5,983 bases of DNA, from NCBI GenBank assembly GCA_005792225.1, contig SXSP01000159.1, positions 1 to 5,983 on the forward strand. Reading direction: 5' to 3'. Below the pieces are notes generated by a model. That model ran no database searches, had not been told where the DNA came from, and was given only the letters and a program-made list of their open reading frames with translations. This stretch comes from Bdellovibrionales bacterium (GTDB lineage: Bacteria > Bdellovibrionota > Bdellovibrionia > Bdellovibrionales > JAMPXM01). The position numbers were made by a program, and so were the translations under genes. Positions 1-5,983 of this stretch are shown in pieces (positions within the stretch are counted from its first letter, which is position 1; the number at the start of each line of letters is the position of its first letter).

Positions 1-4
1 AACG

Positions 5-1009
5 CTAAGCCGCCAAACGTGCGCTGGAATCGGGCGCGGATGTGAGGTCACGTTGGGTCGGTGCAGGGGATTCCCCGTGCATTTCGGCCCGCAAGAGCTC
101 GCTCGCTTCTTGAACGCGATGGAGCAGGTGATCGAGGCTGTAGAAGCGGAGATCATTCGTGAGGTGCTTCCAAGCGACAAAGTAAATCTGTTTGCTGTCC
201 GCACTCAGCTCGAAATGACCTTCGTGGATCTTCGAGTTTAGACGACTCACGAGTTCCAAGGTCTCTCGTTCTTTGCCTCGAGCCGGGTGAACAAGGGCGC
301 TCGCACTGATACTCGGAGTTTCTTTCGGCAATCGAAACGAATTTTCCGTCATCGTGTTCGGCATCAAGACGCGCGCCGAATGTTCCTGACTCTCTAAACG
401 GATTTGGCACGAGTAATCTTTTTTGAGCATCGACATGAGCTGACCAAACAATCTCTCGTGACTTCCTTCGAAGATATGGCGGGCGTAATTGACATAGCGA
501 TAAAGGCCCGCGCTCTTGTGGAGATACGTGCTGTGATAAAGCTCGAAGCTAAAGTCGTAACCGGCCGTGCTTCGCTGGATGCGGTCCTCAATTAATCGAC
601 AGAACCTGAGGAGGGAAATCGCGTCGATCGCGAGATTCTCGGCCTCGTCGCGCGTGCGGCCCTTCTGACCCAAAAACGACGTCCGCACGCGAAGACCGCG
701 TCGACCAAATTCCGGGTCGTGCACGACGCTGACCCCACGGAGGTCGCGATTCTCGGCGGCGAGGAGGCGCAAAAATTCGATTTCGGGAATATCGTTGAGG
801 CTTTCGAAGCAAAGAGCGACGCTCGATTCAATGATTTGGAATTGGTCTTTCCCTTCGGCGATCTCGCGCGAGCGAACGAGGACTTCCCATTTAGGAAAAG
901 TGGGTAACGACACGGAGAGGCCCGTGCCGTCGGTTTCCAACTTCACCTGAGCATCCGGAAAGATTGACTGCAGTCTGACTGCGAGTCTTGGGAAAGCTTC
1001 AACCAACAT
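5..1009 (-). CDS. Uncharacterised protein with two tandem YbjN / type III chaperone-like domains
   Basis: This 334-residue protein is not one I recognise by name. It has no signal peptide, no membrane segment and no catalytic motif, so it is probably a cytoplasmic binding or chaperone-type protein. The two halves share a pattern. Residues 77-141 and 247-307 both run Glu-rich helix, LxxL, an Asn, a Gly-containing strand, an Asp turn, a second strand, then a long Leu-rich helix ending in LL or LI. This alternating alpha-beta-beta-alpha layout, with the preceding strands at 20-70 and 198-240, resembles the YbjN / type III secretion chaperone-like fold; that assignment is from pattern only. The last ~24 residues are Ser/Pro/Ala-rich and look disordered. 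I chose the ATG at 1009 because GAGGAG lies four bases upstream. A TTG at 1123 would add 38 residues but has no ribosome site. The gene follows sbcC by 115 bases on the same strand and may be co-transcribed. Gene reality is likely; the function is unknown. Confidence 0.8.
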   Translation of the reverse strand: MLVEAFPRLAVRLQSIFPDAQVKLETDGTGLSVSLPTFPKWEVLVRSREIAEGKDQFQIIESSVALCFESLNDIPEIEFLRLLAAENRDLRGVSVVHDPEFGRRGLRVRTSFLGQKGRTRDEAENLAIDAISLLRFCRLIEDRIQRSTAGYDFSFELYHSTYLHKSAGLYRYVNYARHIFEGSHERLFGQLMSMLKKDYSCQIRLESQEHSARVLMPNTMTENSFRLPKETPSISASALVHPARGKERETLELVSRLNSKIHEGHFELSADSKQIYFVAWKHLTNDLRFYSLDHLLHRVQEASELLRAEMHGESPAPTQRDLTSAPDSSARLAA

Positions 1010-1013
1010 ACCG

Positions 1014-1019
1014 CTCCTC
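1014..1019 (-). promoter_or_regulatory. Ribosome binding site that fixes the YbjN-like gene start
   Basis: On the minus strand GAGGAG lies four bases before the ATG at 1009. No comparable site precedes the upstream in-frame TTG at 1123, so this site supports the shorter 334-residue protein. Confidence 0.7.
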
Positions 1020-1050
1020 ACCCAAAGCCCTAAAATACGACCATAAACTC

Positions 1051-1099
1051 TTTCGGCGCGACCAAAGTCGGGCTGTAACCCGAAAACGCGAATTTTCGG
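1051..1099 (-). other. Possible competing hairpins between sbcC and the YbjN-like gene
   Basis: In the minus-strand RNA, CCGAAAA (1099-1093) can pair with UUUUCGG (1086-1080) across a six-base loop. The UUUCGG part of that second segment can instead pair with a second CCGAAA (1056-1051), enclosing a small CGAC/GUCG stem with a four-base loop (1070-1059). The two folds exclude each other, as in attenuators. The stems are short (6-7 bp, four of them A-U in the first), and there is no U-run after either, so neither looks like an intrinsic terminator. Chance is a real alternative. Confidence 0.3.
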
Positions 1100-1124
1100 T
1101 GAATCTCTGTGCGAGTGAATCAAA

Positions 1125-4100
1125 TCAGAGCGTCGATCCCGAACTTTCCCAAGCGACCAGGCTTCCGGTTGCCGATTTTCTCACGACGAGACGGCGGGCG
1201 ATCTGATCTCTCAATTCGGGAACGTGAGAAATGATTCCGACGATGCGTCCACCGGCCTGGAGTTCTGCGAGAGTCTTGATGGCAAGTTCGAGCGCCTCGG
1301 CGTCGAGCGTGCCGAATCCCTCGTCGACAAAAACCGCGTCGAGACGAATACCGCCGAGTCGGCTCTGGACGACGTCGGCGAGTCCGAGGGCGAGCGAGAG
1401 CGACGCTAGAAAACCCTCGCCACCTGAGAGCGACGACGTCGGCCGAGTGGTCCCGGTGAAACTGTCTTCGACTTCGAGATCTAGCCCCGCGTTTTTCCGT
1501 TTATCCTCGAGATTCCGGGCGCGTTTCAAAATAAACTGGCCGCGGCTCATAAGAAAAAGTCTCTTTGAAGCTTGATCGAGAACCTCATCCAAACGAGTGG
1601 CGAGAACGTAGCGTGGGAAGTTCACTCGCGAAATATTGTGCGGCGGTTGACCTGCGGCCACCGCCGCGAGCTTACCGATCGACGCGTATTTTTGCTCTCG
1701 ATTTTCGATCTCAAGCTTGAGCGAAGTTCCGCGCGAACGAACGGCTGAGAGGGTCGCGAGTCGCTCCTTCAAGGTCGCGCTCTCGGAGAGGTGCCGATTT
1801 CTGAGCTCTTGGATTTCGGCAAACTCCTCTTCGCGGGACTTTAGATCGAGCGCCCAATCGGGAAACCCACGTTCTTCATCGCGAAGTTCTTTTAAGCGCG
1901 ATTGCACGGCGGCCCAATCATCATCGAAGTGCTTTTTCGTCTGCTCGATCTCGCGGGCTTCTTGAGGAGAGAGCGCGGCCGAGCGCGCCGCTTCGAGCGA
2001 CTCGAAGCTTGAAGCTTTCAAGGCGCGATCGCGGTTGTCCGCGGCGCTCGAGCGCTGCGAGGACTTTGCCGCCGTTTGTGCACCGAAAGTTTCAATATTC
2101 GCGCGTGAGGCCGCCAGGGATTGTTGAGTCCCTAGAAGTTCGGTTTCGGCACTTTCGCATTCGCGTTTGAAGCGTTCGAGTTCGTCGCGGAGTGATTGCC
2201 CTCGCTCCTTAATCTTTTCGAGATCGCGCAAGTCGGGCGGAACGAGGGACTCCAAATTTTTGACTTTGAGAGAGGATGCCTCCGCGCGTGACCGAGCTTC
2301 TTCGCGAGCGCTCGCGCTCTCTTTGCACTTCACCTCGCGCGCGCTAATTTCGGTTTCGAGTGAGCGAAGCTTGGTTTTAAGGTCCGCCGACTCGCGCTCT
2401 TGACGCTCGAGGGACTCCAGGGCCGACTTCGCTTCATTCATCGACCGCGCGCATTCGTTGAGCTGATTTTCCGCGGCTTCAAGGGATGACTCACCGGTGA
2501 GAGCCGCAAGCCGAGCCATTGCACGATTCAACTCATCTTGGATGCCGTCAAACCGCGCGCGGGAGGCGGACGCCTGTTCGGCGCAAGTGCGCATTTTTCC
2601 CTCGGCCGCTTCGATGTCTTCGTTCGTAATGGGAGCCGCGTGCGCGTGCTGCGCGGGGCTTGGATGATCAGCGCTTCCGCAAACCGGGCATGGCTCCGAG
2701 GATTTTAAACCGCGTGCGAGGAGTGCCGCTTGTCCGAGGTGAAAAGAGATCTTAAGTCGATCAAGATTTTCCTTTTCTCGATCGGCCATCAGTGCCGATT
2801 CCGAAACGAGGTTGGCCGCTTTCTTTAACTTCATCTCGAGATCGCGTACGGACCTGGTTTCGGATTGAAGGCCCGAATACTTCGACTCAAGCCTTTGAAA
2901 ATCAGCCTTGAGGTTTGAACCAGTTTTGATCTTTTCATCTAAATCCGAAATTCGCTCGGCGAGCTCTCCACGCCGCGATCTCACGGAAGTCAAAGAAGCT
3001 TCTTCGGCTTCAGCGCGCGATTTGGCCTCGATAAAAGATTTTTGTGCGAGCGCGCTCGCGGAAATTTCGGTTTTTAATTCAAGGGCTCGCGCGTAGGTTT
3101 CCTTGAGCTTTGCGTGCTCGCTCCTCTTTTCTTCGATCGCCGGCAGACGCTGGTCGAGTGCCGCTTTCGTCGCTTTTCGAAGCGCCAACTCCTTTTCGAG
3201 TTGCGTGAGTTTCTCCGATTCCTTCTCCCGCGCGTTTTGAAGTTCAACAATGTTGTCTTCGAGCGCGATGACGATGGCGTCGAGAGCGAGGACGGGCCGT
3301 GAACGACGGTCATCCTCTAATCTTCGTCCTAAAACAGAAATCTCGGAGGTCCTGGCCTCGAGGGCCTGCGAACGTTCGTTGCAAACTTTAAGTTCCTGAA
3401 GGGTGCGGGCGACCGCGCGGGCCCGATCGCGACGTTCTTGCGCCTCGTGGCACCGCTGCGAGAGGTCTGTTTCATCCGATCGAAGGGTGGCGGCCCTCGC
3501 CTCGAGTTCCGAAAGACGTTGCTCTAAAACTTCGAGGCTCTCGCAGTCCGCCGTCGTCAGCTGAGACAAGAGATTTTGGCGGAGAGACCCGATTTCTCGC
3601 TCGAGGTAGTTGGCCTGTGACTGCAGTTTTTCGGTGAGTGAGCGGTAGTGCTCGGTGCGAAAGAGCGTTTCCAAAAGTTCTTCGCGATCATCAGAGGATG
3701 AAGAGAGGAACTTGCGAAACTGCCCCTGCGGCAATACGACGACCTGCCGGAACTGCTCTTCGCTCATGCCGAGGAGTTCGATGATGTGCTCATCGGTTTT
3801 CTTGTCGCCGCTGGCGATGAGGGTCCAGGTCGCCTCATCAAGGGCGCCAGCCGGTTCGCTCAAGCGGTAGAGTTCACCCTTGGGCGGGGTCGTCGTGAGG
3901 CCGTCACCCCTGAGTTTTTTCACCGACTGCTTGGGCCGGCGAACGACTTTGTAGATATTGAGTCCCAGAGAAAATTCGAGTTGCGCTTCCGTTGCGAGGT
4001 CCCGCCTGGAAAGGTCACATCGTAAATTCTCGGCCGTTCTCTCGGAACCACTCGATTTTCCGAAGAGCGAAAAGCAGAGTCCATCGAGGATCGAAGTTTT

Positions 4101-4220
4101 TCCCGCACCGGTCTGACCGTGAATGAGAAAGAGGCCCCCCAGCGAGAGATCCCGAAAGTCGATTTCGGCCGTCTCGGCATACGGGCCGAATGCTTGAAGT
4201 CGCAGACGAAGAGGTTTCAT
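1125..4220 (-). CDS. sbcC: SbcC, ATPase subunit of the SbcCD nuclease (Rad50 type)
   Basis: This 1031-residue SMC-like ATPase pairs with SbcD to form the SbcCD complex. In well-studied bacteria the complex uses ATP to cut DNA hairpins and palindromes and to degrade DNA ends during repair. The N-terminal ATPase half holds Walker A GQTGAGKT (35-42) and the Q-loop LPQGQF (163-168). Two long Glu/Lys/Arg/Ala-rich coiled-coil arms follow, at about 190-490 and 530-850. Between them, almost exactly mid-protein, is the zinc hook CPVC (511-514), followed by GSADHP. The C-terminal half carries the ABC signature LSGGE (931-935), Walker B ending in FVDE (964-967), a D-loop around LD 972-973 and the switch histidine H999. 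The length is close to that of the E. coli protein, and no domain is missing. The ATG at 4220 overlaps the sbcD stop by four bases and has a strong ribosome site, so translation is probably coupled. Identity is near certain. Confidence 0.97.
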   Translation of the reverse strand: MKPLRLRLQAFGPYAETAEIDFRDLSLGGLFLIHGQTGAGKTSILDGLCFSLFGKSSGSERTAENLRCDLSRRDLATEAQLEFSLGLNIYKVVRRPKQSVKKLRGDGLTTTPPKGELYRLSEPAGALDEATWTLIASGDKKTDEHIIELLGMSEEQFRQVVVLPQGQFRKFLSSSSDDREELLETLFRTEHYRSLTEKLQSQANYLEREIGSLRQNLLSQLTTADCESLEVLEQRLSELEARAATLRSDETDLSQRCHEAQERRDRARAVARTLQELKVCNERSQALEARTSEISVLGRRLEDDRRSRPVLALDAIVIALEDNIVELQNAREKESEKLTQLEKELALRKATKAALDQRLPAIEEKRSEHAKLKETYARALELKTEISASALAQKSFIEAKSRAEAEEASLTSVRSRRGELAERISDLDEKIKTGSNLKADFQRLESKYSGLQSETRSVRDLEMKLKKAANLVSESALMADREKENLDRLKISFHLGQAALLARGLKSSEPCPVCGSADHPSPAQHAHAAPITNEDIEAAEGKMRTCAEQASASRARFDGIQDELNRAMARLAALTGESSLEAAENQLNECARSMNEAKSALESLERQERESADLKTKLRSLETEISAREVKCKESASAREEARSRAEASSLKVKNLESLVPPDLRDLEKIKERGQSLRDELERFKRECESAETELLGTQQSLAASRANIETFGAQTAAKSSQRSSAADNRDRALKASSFESLEAARSAALSPQEAREIEQTKKHFDDDWAAVQSRLKELRDEERGFPDWALDLKSREEEFAEIQELRNRHLSESATLKERLATLSAVRSRGTSLKLEIENREQKYASIGKLAAVAAGQPPHNISRVNFPRYVLATRLDEVLDQASKRLFLMSRGQFILKRARNLEDKRKNAGLDLEVEDSFTGTTRPTSSLSGGEGFLASLSLALGLADVVQSRLGGIRLDAVFVDEGFGTLDAEALELAIKTLAELQAGGRIVGIISHVPELRDQIARRLVVRKSATGSLVAWESSGSTL
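2679..2690 (-). other. sbcC: Zinc-hook codons (CPVC) of sbcC
   Basis: These four codons encode CPVC at residues 511-514, the CxxC hook through which two Rad50/SbcC coiled-coil tips share one zinc ion. The hook sits within a few residues of the protein midpoint, as expected for two arms of equal length. The stretch after it contains His 519, 525 and 527; HP at 519-520 is common in the family, whereas the HAH at 525-527 looks like a local addition. Confidence 0.9.
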
Positions 4221-5362
4221 GGCGTCACCTCCGCCATCTTCAAAACTTCAATCAGCGCCTCGCGCTCTTGATCGTTCATGTCGGCTCCGGTCGCGTCGCG
4301 GAAGAACTCGCCGAAGAGCTCGAGATCCGACATTTCTTCTCGTTCCTTCTGCAGAGCCGGAAGGCTCAAAGGAACAAACCCACCCGCCCGAGAAATATGC
4401 AGGAGACCTGGATAAACTGAACGGAGTCGGGCGAAGGCATCGAGCACGGCGCCGGAGTCGGTAAACCCGGCGATCACGTAGTCGTGTTTTGCGGCATCGT
4501 TCATACCCTTCTCGATCAATTCCTTCAGCTCGCCTTCGATGTAGCGGAGCGAGCGCCTCGTCTGAAGGGAGTGAAGCTCGAGCTTGATTGAACCGTCACC
4601 CGCGAGGGCAATTTCCGTGATCGACTTTTGGTGACCGATTTCGGATTTTGAGTAAGGAAGAAGGGACCCGGAGTAACGAACGCACTCCCGGCCTGCCGAC
4701 TGCGGTTTATGAAGATGGCCCAGTGCTGTATAAGCGAACCCGTCAAAGACTTCGGGACTGACGTGACTGGAGCCGCCGATGTAGATCTCTTTCTCTGACT
4801 CCGAAACCTCACCCCCGGCAACAAACGCATGGCAGAGCAGAACGGCGGGCCGTGCATCTCGTTTCTTTTCGATCATCGCGCGGCAGAGGAGTCGGGTCGC
4901 GTGATCGGGTGTGCGCACTTCGGTGACGTCGAGAAATTGGCCAACTTCGATCGGCTCGACGAAAGGGATTCCGTAAATCCAAGCTTCGACTCCGTCATCA
5001 CCTTTGAGCTTCACGGGTTCGAATGCGTGTTCGAGCTTAGAGAAAATCGTGACCCGTTGATCCCGTAACAGCGACGCCGCAAAACCAACCCTCTCTCGGC
5101 TGTCGTGATTCCCAGGAATAAAGAAAACTTGAACTTCGCGAACCCGGGCGACTTGGTTCAGAAACCAATCGAAGAGTGTGACCGCGGCCTCCGGTGGGAG
5201 GGCGCGATCGAAAACATCGCCTGCGATCAAAAGCGCGTGGGGCTTTCTCTCATCGATCAACTTGAGCAAACTCTCGAGGGCAAAAGCCTGATCTTCGATG
5301 AGACTTTGTCCATAGAGCGATCGCCCCAAGTGCCAATCGGACGTGTGCAGAAATCGGAACAT
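4217..5362 (-). CDS. sbcD: SbcD, nuclease subunit of the SbcCD complex (Mre11 type)
   Basis: This 381-residue protein is a calcineurin-like metallophosphoesterase that supplies the Mn-dependent exo/endonuclease active site of SbcCD. The metal ligand motifs appear in order: DxH (D9, H11) in TSDWHLG, GDVFD (48-52), GNHD (84-87), H178 in LLCHAF, and GHLH (215-218). The C-terminal segment (about 345-375, with LFGEFFRDATG) resembles the tail that docks onto the SbcC coiled-coil base in this family. The length is typical for bacterial SbcD. The ATG at 5362 is the first possible start: an in-frame TAA lies two codons upstream. Its ribosome site is poor; the best match is a GGGA about 11 bases upstream, in contrast to the strong site for sbcC, so sbcD translation may be limiting. 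The gene heads the sbcDC operon and is divergent from the regulator beginning at 5576. Identity is near certain. Confidence 0.97.
   Translation of the reverse strand: MFRFLHTSDWHLGRSLYGQSLIEDQAFALESLLKLIDERKPHALLIAGDVFDRALPPEAAVTLFDWFLNQVARVREVQVFFIPGNHDSRERVGFAASLLRDQRVTIFSKLEHAFEPVKLKGDDGVEAWIYGIPFVEPIEVGQFLDVTEVRTPDHATRLLCRAMIEKKRDARPAVLLCHAFVAGGEVSESEKEIYIGGSSHVSPEVFDGFAYTALGHLHKPQSAGRECVRYSGSLLPYSKSEIGHQKSITEIALAGDGSIKLELHSLQTRRSLRYIEGELKELIEKGMNDAAKHDYVIAGFTDSGAVLDAFARLRSVYPGLLHISRAGGFVPLSLPALQKEREEMSDLELFGEFFRDATGADMNDQEREALIEVLKMAEVTP
4227..4232 (-). promoter_or_regulatory. Strong ribosome binding site for sbcC inside the sbcD 3' end
   Basis: GGAGGT on the minus strand lies six bases before the sbcC ATG, within the last codons of sbcD. 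Together with the ATGA stop/start overlap, it indicates that sbcC is translated from the same message as sbcD, probably by coupling or re-initiation, which suits subunits of one complex. Confidence 0.85.
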
Positions 5363-5400
5363 CGTTTAGATTTTCCCATCCATTTGAAGTCAGTGATCCC

Positions 5401-5425
5401 GCACTCAACAGATCTAAGCGAGTGC
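5401..5425 (-). other. Second hairpin in the sbcD leader
   Basis: GCACTC (5401-5406) and GAGTGC (5420-5425) are perfect 6-bp inverted arms around a 13-base loop containing the palindrome AGATCT. In an sbcD transcript it would lie 38 bases before the start codon. CACT at 5402-5405 could instead pair with AGTG at 5392-5395, giving a weaker competing fold. Chance is possible for arms this short. Confidence 0.4.
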
Positions 5426-5430
5426 TGTGT

Positions 5431-5450
5431 CGATGAGATTTCTCTCATCG
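5431..5450 (-). other. Perfect 8-bp hairpin with GAAA tetraloop in the sbcD leader
   Basis: CGATGAGA (5431-5438) and TCTCATCG (5443-5450) are exact inverted arms separated by four bases. Read as minus-strand RNA the loop is GAAA, a stable GNRA tetraloop; read as plus-strand RNA it is UUUC. That asymmetry favours a role in the sbcD transcript. No U-run follows on the minus strand, so it does not look like an intrinsic terminator. An alternative is a DNA-level palindromic operator. Confidence 0.55.
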
Positions 5451-5477
5451 GTCATTGGTTCCTTCACATGTTCTTAA

Positions 5478-5565
5478 GTTGCAATGGAAGTCGCTGGGCG
5501 TAAATTATCCTATTACAAAGATGAATATTTAGTTACCAGCTATGCAAAGTGCAAGGAATTGCAAC
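5478..5565. repeat. Inverted GTTGCAAT / ATTGCAAC pair with extra TGCAA copies
   Basis: GTTGCAAT (5478-5485) and ATTGCAAC (5558-5565) are exact reverse complements, with centres 80 bases apart. Each contains the self-palindrome TTGCAA. Further TGCAA copies lie at 5543-5547 and 5550-5554. The first site overlaps the candidate -35 box and the second abuts the regulator's ribosome site, so they could be operators for the adjacent regulator. This is inferred from placement, and the sites are short. Confidence 0.35.
5479..5509. promoter_or_regulatory. Candidate divergent promoter zone between sbcD and the regulator
   Basis: This is the start of the AT-rich part of the intergenic region. On the plus strand, TTGCAA (5479-5484), a 16-base spacer and TAAATT (5501-5506) make a moderate sigma-70-like match, four of six bases in each box, correctly placed for the regulator gene. 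On the minus strand, GATAAT (5509-5504) is a five-of-six -10 match for sbcD but lacks a good -35 box. If used, it would give an sbcD leader of about 135 bases that includes both hairpins. Both calls are tentative. Confidence 0.3.
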
Positions 5566-5570
5566 GAGGA
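5566..5570 (+). promoter_or_regulatory. Ribosome binding site of the regulator gene
   Basis: GAGGA lies five bases before the GTG at 5576. Other in-frame GTG codons at 5549 and 5627 lack such a site, so this one decides the start. Confidence 0.65.
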
Positions 5571-5575
5571 ACACC

Positions 5576-5983
5576 GTGACGAATCAATCAGCTCAGCAAA
5601 AACCTCAGGGCAACACGAACGCTGCCGTGACCGCCGTCGACTCAGGAAACTCAATTTCTGAATCGCGCCGCCGCGAACTCGCGGATTTCCTGAGAACCCG
5701 CCGCGAAAAGTTGAAACCCGAACAAATGGGACTCGCGCAAAGTTCGCGTCGACGTACACCGGGGTTACGGCGCGAGGAAGTCGCCGAACTCGCCGGCGTA
5801 GGAACCACCTGGTACACCTGGCTTGAGCAAGCCCGCGACATTCAACCCTCCGCCGAAGTTTTACGTAGACTCGGTCAAGCGCTGAAACTCACTTCGGCAG
5901 AGATGCGCCATATGTTCGCGCTTGCCGGAAAAGCTGCGCCCACTGAACTCGACGAATCAGCAGATCAAGTTTCCGAAAGCCTT
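5576..5983 (+). CDS. XRE-type helix-turn-helix regulator, MmyB-like (3' end outside window)
   Basis: The first 136 residues are visible and the frame is still open at the window edge. Residues 33-117 form a DNA-binding helix-turn-helix domain with the wording typical of MmyB-like regulators: LADFLRTRRE (35-44), RRRTPGLRREEVAELAGVG (58-76), WYTWLEQARD (79-88), and then PSAEVLRRLGQALKL with FALAG near 114-118. In this family a C-terminal ligand-binding (MmyB-like) domain normally follows, and here it would lie beyond 5983. The first ~30 residues are a polar Gln/Asn/Ala/Ser-rich extension before the usual start of the domain. The start is GTG, chosen for the GAGGA site just upstream; an in-frame TGA at 5522 bounds the frame. 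The gene is divergent from sbcDC with 213 bases between. Regulators of this type often control themselves or a divergent neighbour, so control of sbcDC is possible but unproven. Confidence 0.88.
   Translation, partial: MTNQSAQQKPQGNTNAAVTAVDSGNSISESRRRELADFLRTRREKLKPEQMGLAQSSRRRTPGLRREEVAELAGVGTTWYTWLEQARDIQPSAEVLRRLGQALKLTSAEMRHMFALAGKAAPTELDESADQVSESL

Noticed and set aside
1010..1123. A longer YbjN-like protein starting at a TTG one base after the sbcC stop.
   Set aside because: No ribosome binding site precedes the TTG, the added 38 residues do not look like part of the fold, and GAGGAG sits correctly before the ATG at 1009.
1231..1575. A 114-codon plus-strand open frame opposite the 3' end of sbcC.
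   Set aside because: It is Ser/Arg/Pro-rich, lies opposite the conserved Walker B and signature motifs, and has no convincing start context; it is an antisense shadow.
5408..5428. ACAG and CTGT halves resembling an SOS (LexA) box.
   Set aside because: The order is ACAG-N13-CTGT, whereas the enterobacterial box is CTGT-N8-ACAG. I also saw no TTAC-N3-GTAA alternative in the intergenic region.
5431..5450. The perfect hairpin as a rho-independent terminator.
   Set aside because: No T-run follows it on either strand, and no gene ends beside it.
5105..5503. A 132-codon plus-strand open frame running antisense to the start of sbcD and into the intergenic region.
   Set aside because: Most of it lies opposite the conserved SbcD metal-binding motifs, it has no recognisable domain, and its existence is explained by the codon pattern of sbcD.
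1..5983. Mobile elements, CRISPR arrays, tRNA or rRNA genes, phage genes.
   Set aside because: No repeats with regular spacing, terminal inverted repeats, transposase-like protein or RNA-gene signatures were visible.

Overview
The window carries three tightly packed genes on the minus strand and the start of a fourth gene on the plus strand. Nothing in the sequence identifies the organism directly. It looks like a moderately GC-rich, compact bacterial chromosome: strong Shine-Dalgarno sites, ATG/GTG starts and a 4-base gene overlap. A proteobacterial or Bdellovibrionota-like host would fit, but that is a loose impression and not a call.

Layout, read along minus-strand transcription. sbcD (5362-4217) and sbcC (4220-1125) overlap by the four bases ATGA and encode the two subunits of the SbcCD (Mre11-Rad50 type) nuclease. 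All the metal-binding, ATPase and zinc-hook motifs that can be checked are intact. After a 115-base gap containing possible competing hairpins comes a 334-residue protein (1009-5). It is not a recognised named gene, but it appears to consist of two copies of a YbjN / type III secretion chaperone-like fold. On the plus strand, from 5576 to the window edge, is the N-terminal 136 residues of a helix-turn-helix regulator of the XRE/MmyB-like type, transcribed divergently from sbcD.

The 213-base intergenic region between sbcD and the regulator (5363-5575) is the most structured non-coding part. It contains a perfect 8-bp hairpin that would carry a GAAA tetraloop in the sbcD leader RNA, and a second hairpin beside it. 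It also has an AT-rich candidate promoter zone and TTGCAA-containing sites, two of which are exact 8-base reverse complements 80 bases apart.

Functionally, sbcDC handles DNA ends, hairpins and palindromes formed during replication and repair. The regulator could control its own gene and perhaps the sbcDC operon, and the downstream YbjN-like protein may be co-transcribed with it. Both links are inferred from position only. I see no mobile element, CRISPR array, tRNA or rRNA, and no clear evidence of a wholly new system. The points most worth following up are the YbjN-like neighbour, the structured sbcD leader and the regulator/operator arrangement.
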